The notes beneath the pieces are model-generated. The model was given only the letters and a program-made list of their open reading frames with translations. It was not told the DNA's origin and searched no databases. Shown here in pieces: positions 1 to 7,208 of a stretch of 24,764 bases of DNA. The stretch is from an uncultured Oscillospiraceae bacterium (GTDB taxonomy: Bacteria; Bacillota; Clostridia; Oscillospirales; Ruminococcaceae): positions 1 through 24,764 of the forward strand of contig CAKSEC010000024.1 in assembly GCA_934446355.1 (NCBI GenBank), given 5' to 3'. The translations under genes and the position numbers were made by a program. The number at the start of each line of letters is the position of its first letter. Position 1 is the first letter of the stretch.

Positions 1-1487
1 ACGCCGTAGTCCTCGATGGAGCGAACCTCGCCCTCGAACTTCTGACCGACCTGAATGGTCTCCCAGAACTTAGCTCTTTCAGCGTCGCGAACCTCTCTGT
101 TAGCCTGTCTGATGGAGCCGACAACTCTGTTGCGCTGCTCGTTGATCTCGATAACCTTGAACTTAACGGTCTTCTTTACCAGATCCTCAAGCTTGCCGCT
201 TCTCGGAACGCCGGTCTGTGAAGCAGGGATAAATACTCTTGTGCCGTTGGTAACGACGATAACGCCGCCCTTAACTGCCTGAGTAACAACGCCTTCGAGA
301 GTTTCGTTAGCTTCCTTGCTGGCAGCGATCTTCTCCATGCCAAGCGCGGAATCAACTCTCTTCTTGGACAGATAAACGAAGCCCTGAGAATCGTCTACCT
401 TTGTCACGATAGCGTCGATAACATCGCCAACTTTTACGATGTCCTCAACAGTCGCATTGGGGTCGTTGGAAAGCTCGTCAAGGGGTATGTAACCCGTGTG
501 CTTCGTGCCCAGCTCTACAACAGCCTCGTTCGGCTTTACGCTTACAACTGTTGCCTTGACTTTTGCGCCGTTATATAATCTTCTGCTCTCGGACTGCTCG
601 AACAGTGCTGCAAAGCTCTCCTCATTTTCATTGTTTGTGATGATCTCGCTCATTGTTAAATGAACCTCCTTTATTGTATAGGCGGGAGTTGAAGCCCCTG
701 CCGTTATTCCGATAATACTATCGGAGTGCAGACCCTTAATGATCTGCGGGGAAAGTTCTGAGGCACTCTCGATGAACGCTGTGCGGCAATGTCTCGAACA
801 GATTTCAGCTAACTTTCCTGTGTTTGAGCTGTGCCTTCCTCCGACAACCAGCATAAGGTCAGCTCTTTTCGCAAGCTCCTCGGCGTTTTTCTGGCGCTCT
901 GAGGTGGCGTTGCATATCGTGTCATATATCTTTACGCAGCAATATTCTTCCCTGATCTTATCTGAATATTCCAAAAATCTGCTGCGGTCGAAGGTGGTCT
1001 GAACAACGAGAACAGCGTTCCCGCCGGAAGTGCGGCACCTGTCGAGTATCTCCTGCACTTCGCTGTAGTTCAAGCACGCCGCTGCCTTACAGCTTGCGTG
1101 TCCCATTATCCCGATAACTTCGGGGTGGCTGCCGTCGCCGAGAATTATCACTGTATTTTCGGGCGGCTGTTCTGATACTATCTTATGGATCCTTCTTACA
1201 AAAGGACAGGTGGCGTCGATGACCTCCGGGCACTGCTGTTCGGCGAGCCTTTCGGTATCCCGGTCAACTCCGTGGGAGCGTATCACTAACGGCGTTCCCG
1301 CCGCCTGTTCAACGCTTTCGGCTATGATGACGCCCTTCTCCTGAAGAAGGTCGGTAACTGTCTTGTTATGGATAAGCGGACCTAATGTATAGACCCTGCC
1401 GTATTTCTCGGCTGCCTGCTCAGTCAGCGTGATGGCACGCTCGACCCCGAAGCAGAAGCCCGACTTGTCCGCTGTTTCAATCAACAT
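1..1487 (-). CDS. ispH: Fused IspH (HMB-PP reductase) and ribosomal protein S1-like protein, 3' end cut by window
   Basis: One open frame runs from the ATG at 1487 off the left edge (495 codons visible). Residues 1-278 are IspH, the [4Fe-4S] enzyme that makes IPP and DMAPP in the last step of the MEP isoprenoid pathway: the three cluster cysteines are C12, C94 and C192 (CNATSERQ), with H40, H72, H121 and the catalytic E123 in SHPEV. From Met279 the frame continues without a stop into S1 RNA-binding repeats: a first at about residues 305-378, a second at about 385-460, and a third entering the edge. Fusion of IspH to S1 is known in Clostridia. The start overlaps the end of plsC by 11 nt and has AGGAGA nine nt upstream, so it is the last visible gene of cmk-plsC-ispH. 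An internal ribosome binding site precedes Met279 (separate entry). Whether S1 has all its usual repeats cannot be seen. Confidence 0.95.
   Translation of the reverse strand, partial: MLIETADKSGFCFGVERAITLTEQAAEKYGRVYTLGPLIHNKTVTDLLQEKGVIIAESVEQAAGTPLVIRSHGVDRDTERLAEQQCPEVIDATCPFVRRIHKIVSEQPPENTVIILGDGSHPEVIGIMGHASCKAAACLNYSEVQEILDRCRTSGGNAVLVVQTTFDRSRFLEYSDKIREEYCCVKIYDTICNATSERQKNAEELAKRADLMLVVGGRHSSNTGKLAEICSRHCRTAFIESASELSPQIIKGLHSDSIIGITAGASTPAYTIKEVHLTMSEIITNNENEESFAALFEQSESRRLYNGAKVKATVVSVKPNEAVVELGTKHTGYIPLDELSNDPNATVEDIVKVGDVIDAIVTKVDDSQGFVYLSKKRVDSALGMEKIAASKEANETLEGVVTQAVKGGVIVVTNGTRVFIPASQTGVPRSGKLEDLVKKTVKFKVIEINEQRNRVVGSIRQANREVRDAERAKFWETIQVGQKFEGEVRSIEDYG
651..672 (-). promoter_or_regulatory. 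Internal ribosome binding site at the IspH/S1 junction
   Basis: Inside the fused frame the minus strand reads AAAGGAGG at 672-665, then 11 nt, then ATG at 653-651, exactly where IspH ends and S1 begins (MSEIITNNEN). The frame is open on both sides, so this could allow separate translation of S1 as well as the fusion, or be a relic of two once-separate genes. The 11-nt spacing is slightly long. Confidence 0.5.
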
Positions 1488-2082
1488 CAGGCATATTCTC
1501 CTGAAGCTTGGCGATCTCGTCCATTATCGTTGCGCTGACCTGCTTGAGCAGCTTTCTGTCGGTGTAGTCCACGTCGAAATGCTCTGCAGGGATCGTCTTA
1601 CCGATCGAGATGTATATATTCCGGCGAAATTTCTTCCTGCCGTATCTGATATACACCGGCACGACCGGGACTTTCGCCTGTGCAGCGATAAGCGTTACGC
1701 CGCTTTTTGCGTGACCCAGCTTTCCGTCCTTGGAACGTGTTCCCTCAGGGAATATCACGAAGATACGTCCCTTTTCAAGGCTTTCAAGCGCACGCTCGAT
1801 GGCTGTGTTGTCCTTCGCGCCTCTCTTTACAGGAAATGCGCCCAGACACTTTATCAGCCACGTAAACAGGAAATTCTTCTCAAAAAGTTCCTGTTTCGCC
1901 ATGAACGTATACTTGCCCCTGAACGTAATGCCGACAACGGGCGGGTCGTTATTGGATACATGGTTGCTGGCGATGATATACCCGCCTTTCTGGTCGGGTA
2001 TATTTTCCTTGCCGATAACAACTATGTGATACACTATAATATAGAAAAGCCTTGCGCAGTTGCGGAGAAACGAATAGAACAT
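1477..2082 (-). CDS. plsC: 1-acyl-sn-glycerol-3-phosphate acyltransferase (PlsC family)
   Basis: This is a 201-residue acyltransferase that puts the second acyl chain on lysophosphatidic acid to give phosphatidic acid at the inner face of the membrane. The family motifs are present: NHVSNND (the NHx4D catalytic motif) at about residues 40-46, and PEGTRS, the glycerophosphate-binding motif. A hydrophobic N-terminal stretch (LFYIIVYHIVVIG) fits membrane association. I chose the ATG at 2082, two nt after the cmk stop, because AGGAGA lies about ten nt upstream inside the end of cmk; an in-frame ATG at 2124 would lie inside cmk without such a site. Its end overlaps ispH by 11 nt, so it is translationally linked to both neighbours. 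Exact acyl-donor preference cannot be read from sequence. Confidence 0.93.
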   Translation of the reverse strand: MFYSFLRNCARLFYIIVYHIVVIGKENIPDQKGGYIIASNHVSNNDPPVVGITFRGKYTFMAKQELFEKNFLFTWLIKCLGAFPVKRGAKDNTAIERALESLEKGRIFVIFPEGTRSKDGKLGHAKSGVTLIAAQAKVPVVPVYIRYGRKKFRRNIYISIGKTIPAEHFDVDYTDRKLLKQVSATIMDEIAKLQENMPDVD

Positions 2083-2084
2083 CT

Positions 2085-2756
2085 TTACAGCTTCTCCTTT
2101 ATGATATTGCACACCAGCTCGCACGACTGCTCAAAATCAAGTTCCGAGGTGTCCGCAAGCACTGCGTCGTCAGCCTGTTTCAGCGGAGCGACAGCCCTGT
2201 GCGAATCGTCGTAATCACGCTTGTTGAGGTCGTTCAGGACATCTTCAAAGCTTGTGCTTACGCCCTTTGCGCAAAGTTCGTCATAGCGCCTTTTCGCACG
2301 AATCTCAGGCGAAGCGGTAAGAAAAATCTTGACCTGAGCGTTTGGCAACACGACTGTGCCGATATCCCTGCCGTCCATGAGGACGTTGTTTTTCGCTGCA
2401 ATGTCCCGCTGCATATCGAGCAGAGCAGCCCTTACTTCGGGCACTGAGGACACTGCGGAAGCCGCCATGGATATTTCCGGCAGCCTTATTTCCACGGAAA
2501 CGTCCTCGCCGTTCAGAAAAACGTGCTGCGTTCCGTCGATAAGCCGTATTTCGGGGTGTATTTCCGGCAGAAGCGCCGCAACGGCTTCATGCGAGGAAAG
2601 GTCTGCGCCTTTTCTGCTGCAGTAAAGTCCGACCGCCCTGTAAAGTGCGCCGGTGTCCACATATACGAAGCCCAGCTTTTTCGCTGCTGCCCTCGCAATG
2701 CTGCTTTTTCCCGCACCTACTGGCCCATCAATGGCGACCGCCATCACTTCCGGCAT
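2085..2756 (-). CDS. cmk: Cytidylate kinase
   Basis: Cmk phosphorylates CMP and dCMP to the diphosphates, recycling pyrimidine nucleotides, notably the CMP released in phospholipid synthesis. The frame shows the P-loop GPVGAGKSS near the N terminus, the NMP-binding DTGALYRAVGL, the conserved MDGRDIGTVVLPNA, and the LID-side RRYDEL and RDYDDSHR segments. The length (about 224 residues) is normal for the type I family. Several ATGs are possible (2780, 2762, 2756, 2744); I prefer 2756 because GGTGAT upstream pairs with the 16S tail at a good distance. It is the first gene of the cmk-plsC-ispH/S1 operon, a gene order common in Clostridia, with its own promoter just upstream. Confidence 0.93.
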   Translation of the reverse strand: MPEVMAVAIDGPVGAGKSSIARAAAKKLGFVYVDTGALYRAVGLYCSRKGADLSSHEAVAALLPEIHPEIRLIDGTQHVFLNGEDVSVEIRLPEISMAASAVSSVPEVRAALLDMQRDIAAKNNVLMDGRDIGTVVLPNAQVKIFLTASPEIRAKRRYDELCAKGVSTSFEDVLNDLNKRDYDDSHRAVAPLKQADDAVLADTSELDFEQSCELVCNIIKEKL

Positions 2757-2775
2757 TATCATCACCCAAATACAC

Positions 2776-2790
2776 CGCATTAAATGCGGC
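2776..2790 (-). repeat. Short perfect hairpin in the cmk leader
   Basis: CCGCATT-A-AATGCGG is a 7-bp perfect inverted repeat with a one-base centre, about 20 nt upstream of the preferred cmk start and inside the predicted leader. There is no T-run after it, so it is not an obvious terminator. It could affect access to the cmk ribosome binding site. Confidence 0.45.
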
Positions 2791-2845
2791 AGAAATCGTA
2801 AAAATGCAAAAAGGGAAAACTACCCCCTATACATTTATTCAATTT

Positions 2846-2874
2846 ATTATATCACACTATTTTATAAAATGCAA
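2846..2874 (-). promoter_or_regulatory. Promoter of the cmk-plsC-ispH/S1 operon
   Basis: The minus strand has -35 TTGCAT (2874-2869), a 17-nt spacer and a perfect -10 TATAAT (2851-2846) preceded by TGA, giving an extended -10. Transcription would begin near 2839, leaving a leader of about 80 nt before cmk. It lies just downstream of the flavoprotein stop, so cmk can be expressed independently of the upstream genes. Confidence 0.75.
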
Positions 2875-2901
2875 GTGTTTTTTCGCATTTTCATTGAATT
2901 T

Positions 2902-4134
2902 TCACCGGTTTTTTTCTGAAATAGCCTTTGCGGCGGAATAAGCGGTGGAAAAGGCTATCTGCAGGTTGAATCCTCCAGTGTAGGCGTCGCAGTCTATCAC
3001 CTCGCCTGCGAAATACAGCCCTTTACATAAGCGGCTCTGCATTGAATTAGGGTCGATCTCCTTAGTATTCACGCCGCCCCTCGTGACTATCGCCTCTTCA
3101 ATAGGGCGAAACCGCTTGACTGTGAGCGTCAGCGATTTGAGCAGCCTGCCCAGTTCTCTGCGCTGCTCTTTGGTGACCTCGTCTACGTGCTGCTCTGCGG
3201 GTATTCCGGATAACTCAGCCACGACCGGCGCAAGCTGAGCGGGCAGAAGCCCCCGCAGACTGTCGGCAAAGCGCATTCCTCTGCGCTCTGAGAAGTCACG
3301 GATTATGCGCTGGTCAAGCTGCTTTTCGGACAGCGCAGGCTTCAGGTCGATGGCAATGGTGTATTTCCCGCTTTCCAGCGACTTGATATGCGCTGAAGCG
3401 CTAAGCACGGTAGGCCCGCCGACGCCGTATGCGGTGAACAGAAGCTCCCCAAAGTCCTCGTAGACCGTCTTGCCGCCGCACATCAGCTTCATTGAGATAT
3501 TCCGCAGATCAAGCCCCGCCGCCTGCGCAGACCAGCGTTCCTCGGTTTCCAGCGGGATAAGCGATGGCACGCATTCCGTGATAGTATGCCCCGCCTGCTT
3601 TGCGAGAGCGTAGCCGGAGCCGTCCGAGCCGGTCGCAGGGTAGGACAGCCCGCCCGTTGCGAGCACCACTGCGCCCGTCCTTACCTTTTTTCCGGATACT
3701 GCCGCTCCAGCGCAGCAGCCGTCCTCAATGATAAGACCGGAGCAGTTGCCCTTGATGATGTCCACGTTCAGCCTGTGAAGCTGATTTTCCAGAGCCGCCA
3801 CGACATCTCCCGCACGGTCGGAAACCGGAAACACACGCTGTCCGCGTTCGGTTTTGAGCGGTACGCCGATACTCTCAAAATATTCCATGACGTCAGCGGG
3901 GGAGCACTTCGCAAGCGAACTGTACATGAATCTGGGGTTTCTGGGAATGTTCTTCATCACGGTGTCGCTGTCGCAGTTGTTGGTGAGATTGCACCTGCCC
4001 TTTCCGGTAATTGCAAGCTTTCTTCCAAGCGACTTTCCGTGCTCGGCTATTGCGGCGCTAAGCCCCATTTCAGCGGCACGGGCGGCACAGAACATTCCTG
4101 CTGCGCCGCCTCCGATTATCAGTATATCATACAT
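2902..4134 (-). CDS. NAD(P)/FAD-dependent oxidoreductase, HI0933/BaiN-like family
   Basis: This is a flavoprotein of about 410 residues. The N terminus is a Rossmann FAD-binding segment (MYDILIIGGGAAGMFCAARA), followed by the family signature GRKLAITGKGRCNLTN at about residue 45. LATGGLSYPATGSDG lies mid-protein, and the C-terminal FAD motif is FAGEVIDCDAYTGGFNLQ. The family is widespread; BaiN has been linked to bile-acid dehydroxylation in Clostridium scindens, but most members have no assigned substrate, so I do not assign one. The ATG at 4134 gives a canonical N terminus and overlaps the end of the upstream rpiR-type gene by 8 nt; an in-frame ATG at 4152 is an alternative, and neither has a strong Shine-Dalgarno sequence, suggesting coupled translation. 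Confidence 0.88.
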   Translation of the reverse strand: MYDILIIGGGAAGMFCAARAAEMGLSAAIAEHGKSLGRKLAITGKGRCNLTNNCDSDTVMKNIPRNPRFMYSSLAKCSPADVMEYFESIGVPLKTERGQRVFPVSDRAGDVVAALENQLHRLNVDIIKGNCSGLIIEDGCCAGAAVSGKKVRTGAVVLATGGLSYPATGSDGSGYALAKQAGHTITECVPSLIPLETEERWSAQAAGLDLRNISMKLMCGGKTVYEDFGELLFTAYGVGGPTVLSASAHIKSLESGKYTIAIDLKPALSEKQLDQRIIRDFSERRGMRFADSLRGLLPAQLAPVVAELSGIPAEQHVDEVTKEQRRELGRLLKSLTLTVKRFRPIEEAIVTRGGVNTKEIDPNSMQSRLCKGLYFAGEVIDCDAYTGGFNLQIAFSTAYSAAKAISEKNR

Positions 4135-4987
4135 CTTTTTTGTAAACGTCATTGTTGTCCCACAGCGTTTCAAGCTTTCGGAACGTCTGCTCGACGCGGC
4201 AGCGGTTTCTGCTTGATACCGCAACGATAAGCGCATTCAGCAGGCTCATCGGTGCGACGATGCTGTCTACGAAGCTCACCATGTCTGAATATGCGCATAA
4301 GGTCGTGTGCGCATACTGCGTCAGCGGGGAATTTTCGCTGTCGGTGATGGCGATTATCTGCGCTCCGCAGTCGTGAGCAAATTTGCAGGCGTTTATCGTG
4401 CTTTTTGCATATCTCGGAAACGACATCGCAATAAACACGTCGCCCTCGCCTATGTGAATCATCTGCTGGTATATTTCGCTTGTTGCCACCGAGCCTATCA
4501 GCGTTACCTTGTCGAAGATAAGCCGCAGGTAGTAGTGCGCAAAGCTTGCCAGAATGCCGCTGCTCATCGCTCCCTGAATGTATATGCGGCGTGCGTCCAC
4601 AATGGTGTTCACGGCATTGTCGAACGCTTCACGATTGACCGATTCCATCGTGCGGCGTATCTTGTCCATGTCCTGATCGAGTACGCCTTCGATGGGGTCA
4701 AGGTCGCCGATACGGCTGCGGGTAACGTCCATTCTCTGGATAGTGGTAAGGCGGTTCTTTATGTGGCTCTGCAGTGAGCGCTGCAGCTGCGGGTAGCCCT
4801 CGAATCCAAGTTCGATGGCGAAGCGCACGACCGTGGATTCGCTGACGTTTACGGCGTTGCCAAGCTTCAGCGCAGTCATATACGCCGCCTTTTCGTAGTG
4901 ATTCAAAATATAGTTTGCAATAAGCTTCTGGCTTTTGGAGAATGTGGGCAGAAGTTCCTCCATTCTCTGAAGCAGGTCTTCTTTCAT
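4127..4987 (-). CDS. MurR/RpiR-family transcriptional regulator (HTH + SIS domain)
   Basis: This 286-residue regulator has the RpiR layout: an N-terminal helix-turn-helix region at residues 1-77, with the recognition segment around NVSESTVVRFAIELGFEGY, and a sugar-isomerase (SIS) sensing domain at about residues 125-255 (IQGAMSSG and AMSFPRYAKST are SIS-type phosphosugar-binding loops). Family members sense phosphorylated sugars or amino sugars; the ligand here is unknown. GAGGTG five nt before the ATG supports the start. It overlaps the BaiN-type flavoprotein gene by 8 nt, so the two form one unit. The promoter lies near 5176-5204 and the 180-nt leader is highly structured. It could also act on its own operon, but I see no clear palindromic operator beyond the large inverted repeat. 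Confidence 0.92.
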   Translation of the reverse strand: MKEDLLQRMEELLPTFSKSQKLIANYILNHYEKAAYMTALKLGNAVNVSESTVVRFAIELGFEGYPQLQRSLQSHIKNRLTTIQRMDVTRSRIGDLDPIEGVLDQDMDKIRRTMESVNREAFDNAVNTIVDARRIYIQGAMSSGILASFAHYYLRLIFDKVTLIGSVATSEIYQQMIHIGEGDVFIAMSFPRYAKSTINACKFAHDCGAQIIAITDSENSPLTQYAHTTLCAYSDMVSFVDSIVAPMSLLNALIVAVSSRNRCRVEQTFRKLETLWDNNDVYKKDV

Positions 4988-5007
4988 TGCGGCACCTCGT
5001 TTCGATA

Positions 5008-5127
5008 CAATAGTCAGACTGTCGATAAACCCTCATCTTCGTCGTCACTCCGCACTGCGACAGGCACAAAGCCTAGTCGCAGTGCGGGTTCCTAGAATCT
5101 GAGGGCTTCTCGCCAGTCTGTGTATTG
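5008..5127. repeat. 120-bp imperfect inverted repeat (MITE-like or structured leader) upstream of the rpiR-type gene
   Basis: The ends are CAATAGTCAGACTG (5008-5021) and CAGTCTGTGTATTG (5114-5127), inverted repeats that differ at two bases. Further in, CCCTCA pairs with TGAGGG, and near the centre CCGCACTGCGAC pairs perfectly with GTCGCAGTGCGG, then AGGC with GCCT around an ACAAA loop. Across the outer 21 bp, 18 positions match. No T-run follows on either strand, so it is not a simple terminator. It lies 20 bp before the rpiR-type start and would be transcribed in its leader. It could be a miniature mobile element or a regulatory RNA fold. I see no second copy in this window and no clear target-site duplication. 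Confidence 0.7.
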
Positions 5128-5146
5128 ACTTTTTCAACAAACTTAG

Positions 5147-5168
5147 TGCTTTTTGATATAAAAGCACA
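5147..5168 (-). repeat. Hairpin at the predicted 5' end of the rpiR-type mRNA
   Basis: GTGCTTTT and AAAAGCAC form an 8-bp perfect stem with a six-base loop. It begins within a base or two of the transcription start predicted from the -10 at 5176-5181, so the mRNA would start with a stem-loop, an arrangement known to protect transcripts from 5'-end decay. Confidence 0.45.
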
Positions 5169-5175
5169 CACGTAT

Positions 5176-5204
5176 ATAATACACCTTTTGAATAATTTTT
5201 GCAA
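5176..5204 (-). promoter_or_regulatory. Promoter of the rpiR-type / flavoprotein operon
   Basis: The minus strand has -35 TTGCAA (5204-5199), a 17-nt spacer and -10 TATTAT (5181-5176). The predicted start near 5169 gives a leader of about 180 nt that contains both inverted repeats described here. Confidence 0.65.
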
Positions 5205-5321
5205 GTGGTTTTGCGAAAACTTTTATTTTTGCTGTCCTGACGTGTGAATAAAGAGAATACGCCGGCTGTGCCCGAATAGATATCAGGTCAGATTTTTGGG
5301 GCAGATATAGGGTTTTGTCCA

Positions 5322-5350
5322 CTGACTTTTTCCTGCGAATGTGGTACAAT
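5322..5350 (+). promoter_or_regulatory. Promoter of the GH127 gene
   Basis: -35 CTGACT (5322-5327), 17-nt spacer, -10 TACAAT (5345-5350) with an upstream TG giving an extended -10. The weak -35 would suit activator-dependent control, for instance by the neighbouring AraC-type protein, but no operator is evident. Confidence 0.6.
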
Positions 5351-5399
5351 ATAGCTGCAGGGGTCAACCCGACATCGAGAATATATGGAGGAAATCAAT

Positions 5400-7205
5400 A
5401 TGCCTGATATCGCATCAAAGGGCAGCGTTACTATACTGCCCGGTGTATTTCGTGAAAGAATGGACGTGAACCGCAGCTATCTTCTGGAACTTGACAACCA
5501 TTGTCTGCTGCAGAATTTCTGCCTTGAAGCCGGAATAATTCTGCCCGGCCTGCAGGTAGTGGACGACCCGCAGACGGCGAATCTCCACTGGGGTTGGGAA
5601 GCGCCCACCTGCCAGCTAAGAGGCCATTTCCTCGGACACTGGCTGAGTGCGGCGGCAAAGCTTATCGCAGCCGAGAATGACGCAGAACTTAAGGTGAAGC
5701 TTGACAAGATAGTCAGCGAACTTGCCCGCTGTCAGGAGCTCAACGGCGGCGAGTGGGTCGGCTCTATCCCCGAAAAATACTTCACCCGCCTGATAAATAA
5801 CCAGTACATCTGGTCGCCGCAGTACGTCATGCACAAGACGATACTCGGACTTACCCACGCATACACCTATGCCGGCAACAAGCAGGCGCTCGACATACTC
5901 ATGCACCTGTCCGACTGGTACATCAGGTGGACTGAAAAGGCTGCGCAGACCAATCCCCACGCAGTATACAGCGGCGAGGAAGCGGGAATGCTGGAGGTCT
6001 GGGCTGAACTATACCAGCTTACCGGCGACGAGAAATTCATGACCCTTGCCAAGCGTTATGCGGACGCAGGCCTTTTCCGCAAGCTGAAAGAGGGCAGGGA
6101 CAGCCTGACCAACTGCCACGCAAATGCGAGCATTCCGTTCACGCACGGCGCAGCGAAGATGTACGAGATAACCGGCGACAGCGACTGGCTTGAAGTAATA
6201 AAGCTGTTCTGGAGGTGCGCAGTCACCGAGCGCGGAATGTTCTGCACCGGCGGACAGAACGCAGGCGAATTCTGGATACCGCCGCATATGCAGGGTCATT
6301 TCCTCTGCAGCACCGATCAGGAGTTCTGCACCGTATATAATATGGTAAGGACTGCGCTGTACTTATATAAATACACCGGCGAAGCGCAGTATGCGGATTA
6401 CATCGAAAGGTGCCTTTATAACGGCTTCCTTGCGCAGCAGAATTCCGTCAGCGGTATGCCGACCTACTTCCTCCCGCTGGCTGCGGGCAGCCATAAGAAG
6501 TGGGGCAGCAAGCGCAGGGATTTCTGGTGCTGCCACGGCACTATGGTTCAGGCACAGACGCTCTATCCGGAACTTATCTACTTCACGGAGGAGAAGCGTG
6601 TGACTATTGCGCAGTATATCCCGTCCCGCTTCAGTGCGAAGCTGTGCGGCACAAATGTCACTGTCGAGCAGACCACCGGCATGAAGTACTACAACGATCA
6701 GGCGTTCTTTGATGAGAAGGACGACGGTCAGATGTCACGCTGGCTGCTGAAATTCAGCGTAAAGACTGACGCTCCCGCAGAATGTACCCTGTCGCTGCGT
6801 GTGCCGGCATGGGTCAGCGGGGAAGTTGAACTGGAGATAGACGGCAGCAAAACAGCCGTCCCGACAGAGAACGGCTACATCAATATCACCAGAGAATGGC
6901 ATAACAGCAGCATTCAGGTATATTTCCCGTCAGAACTTCGCATGGAGAGCCTGCCGGATATGCCGGAACTTGCCGCAGTAGTGGACGGACCCATCGTGCT
7001 TGCAGGAATGACCGGCAGCGACTGCGGAATTGTTGGCGCAGACAAGCTGTCCGAGGTATTCATGCCGCAGCTTGAGCATACCTACGGCACATTCCCGTGG
7101 AAGCAGAACAGCTGGCGCACACGCAGTCAGCCGCAGAACGTTATGTTCAAGCCGCTGTACGAGGTCACCGACGAGGAGTATACAGTATACTTCACCAAAA
7201 AGTAA
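5400..7205 (+). CDS. Glycoside hydrolase family 127 protein (beta-L-arabinofuranosidase-like)
   Basis: This 601-residue protein matches the GH127 (formerly DUF1680) family, whose characterised members release beta-L-arabinofuranose using a zinc-bound cysteine nucleophile. The likely active-site residues are in place: E290 in NAGEFW as acid/base, E308 and C310 in DQEFC, and the C377-C378 pair in FWCCHGT, by analogy with the Glu/Cys3 zinc site of Bifidobacterium HypBA1. The first ~380 residues are the alpha/alpha-barrel part and the rest is beta-rich. There is no signal peptide, so it should act in the cytoplasm on imported oligosaccharides. The ATG at 5400 has GGAGG eight nt upstream; the ATG at 5385 overlaps that site and is unlikely. 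It converges on an AraC-type regulator three bp away. The exact substrate is uncertain, as the family is broad. Confidence 0.88.
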   Translation: MPDIASKGSVTILPGVFRERMDVNRSYLLELDNHCLLQNFCLEAGIILPGLQVVDDPQTANLHWGWEAPTCQLRGHFLGHWLSAAAKLIAAENDAELKVKLDKIVSELARCQELNGGEWVGSIPEKYFTRLINNQYIWSPQYVMHKTILGLTHAYTYAGNKQALDILMHLSDWYIRWTEKAAQTNPHAVYSGEEAGMLEVWAELYQLTGDEKFMTLAKRYADAGLFRKLKEGRDSLTNCHANASIPFTHGAAKMYEITGDSDWLEVIKLFWRCAVTERGMFCTGGQNAGEFWIPPHMQGHFLCSTDQEFCTVYNMVRTALYLYKYTGEAQYADYIERCLYNGFLAQQNSVSGMPTYFLPLAAGSHKKWGSKRRDFWCCHGTMVQAQTLYPELIYFTEEKRVTIAQYIPSRFSAKLCGTNVTVEQTTGMKYYNDQAFFDEKDDGQMSRWLLKFSVKTDAPAECTLSLRVPAWVSGEVELEIDGSKTAVPTENGYINITREWHNSSIQVYFPSELRMESLPDMPELAAVVDGPIVLAGMTGSDCGIVGADKLSEVFMPQLEHTYGTFPWKQNSWRTRSQPQNVMFKPLYEVTDEEYTVYFTKK

Positions 7206-7208
7206 GAC

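Larger units (their letters stand above)
4988..5399. other. Divergent intergenic region, rpiR-type gene to GH127
   Basis: This gap holds the rpiR-type leader with its hairpins, the minus-strand promoter and the GH127 promoter. A 74-codon minus-strand frame at 5143-5367 overlaps both promoters, lacks a ribosome binding site and resembles nothing; I do not call it a gene. Confidence 0.7.

Noticed and set aside
1429..2214. Long plus-strand frame of 261 codons
   Set aside because: It is antisense to plsC and parts of ispH and cmk, which have strong family motifs; it has no ribosome binding site or recognisable domain.
4988..5168. Riboswitch or T-box in the rpiR-type leader
   Set aside because: The hairpins do not show any riboswitch core or T-box sequence I recognise, and there is no terminator-antiterminator pair with a T-run.
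5143..5367. 74-codon minus-strand frame between the rpiR-type gene and GH127
   Set aside because: It overlaps both promoters, has no ribosome binding site and a composition typical of AT-rich intergenic DNA.
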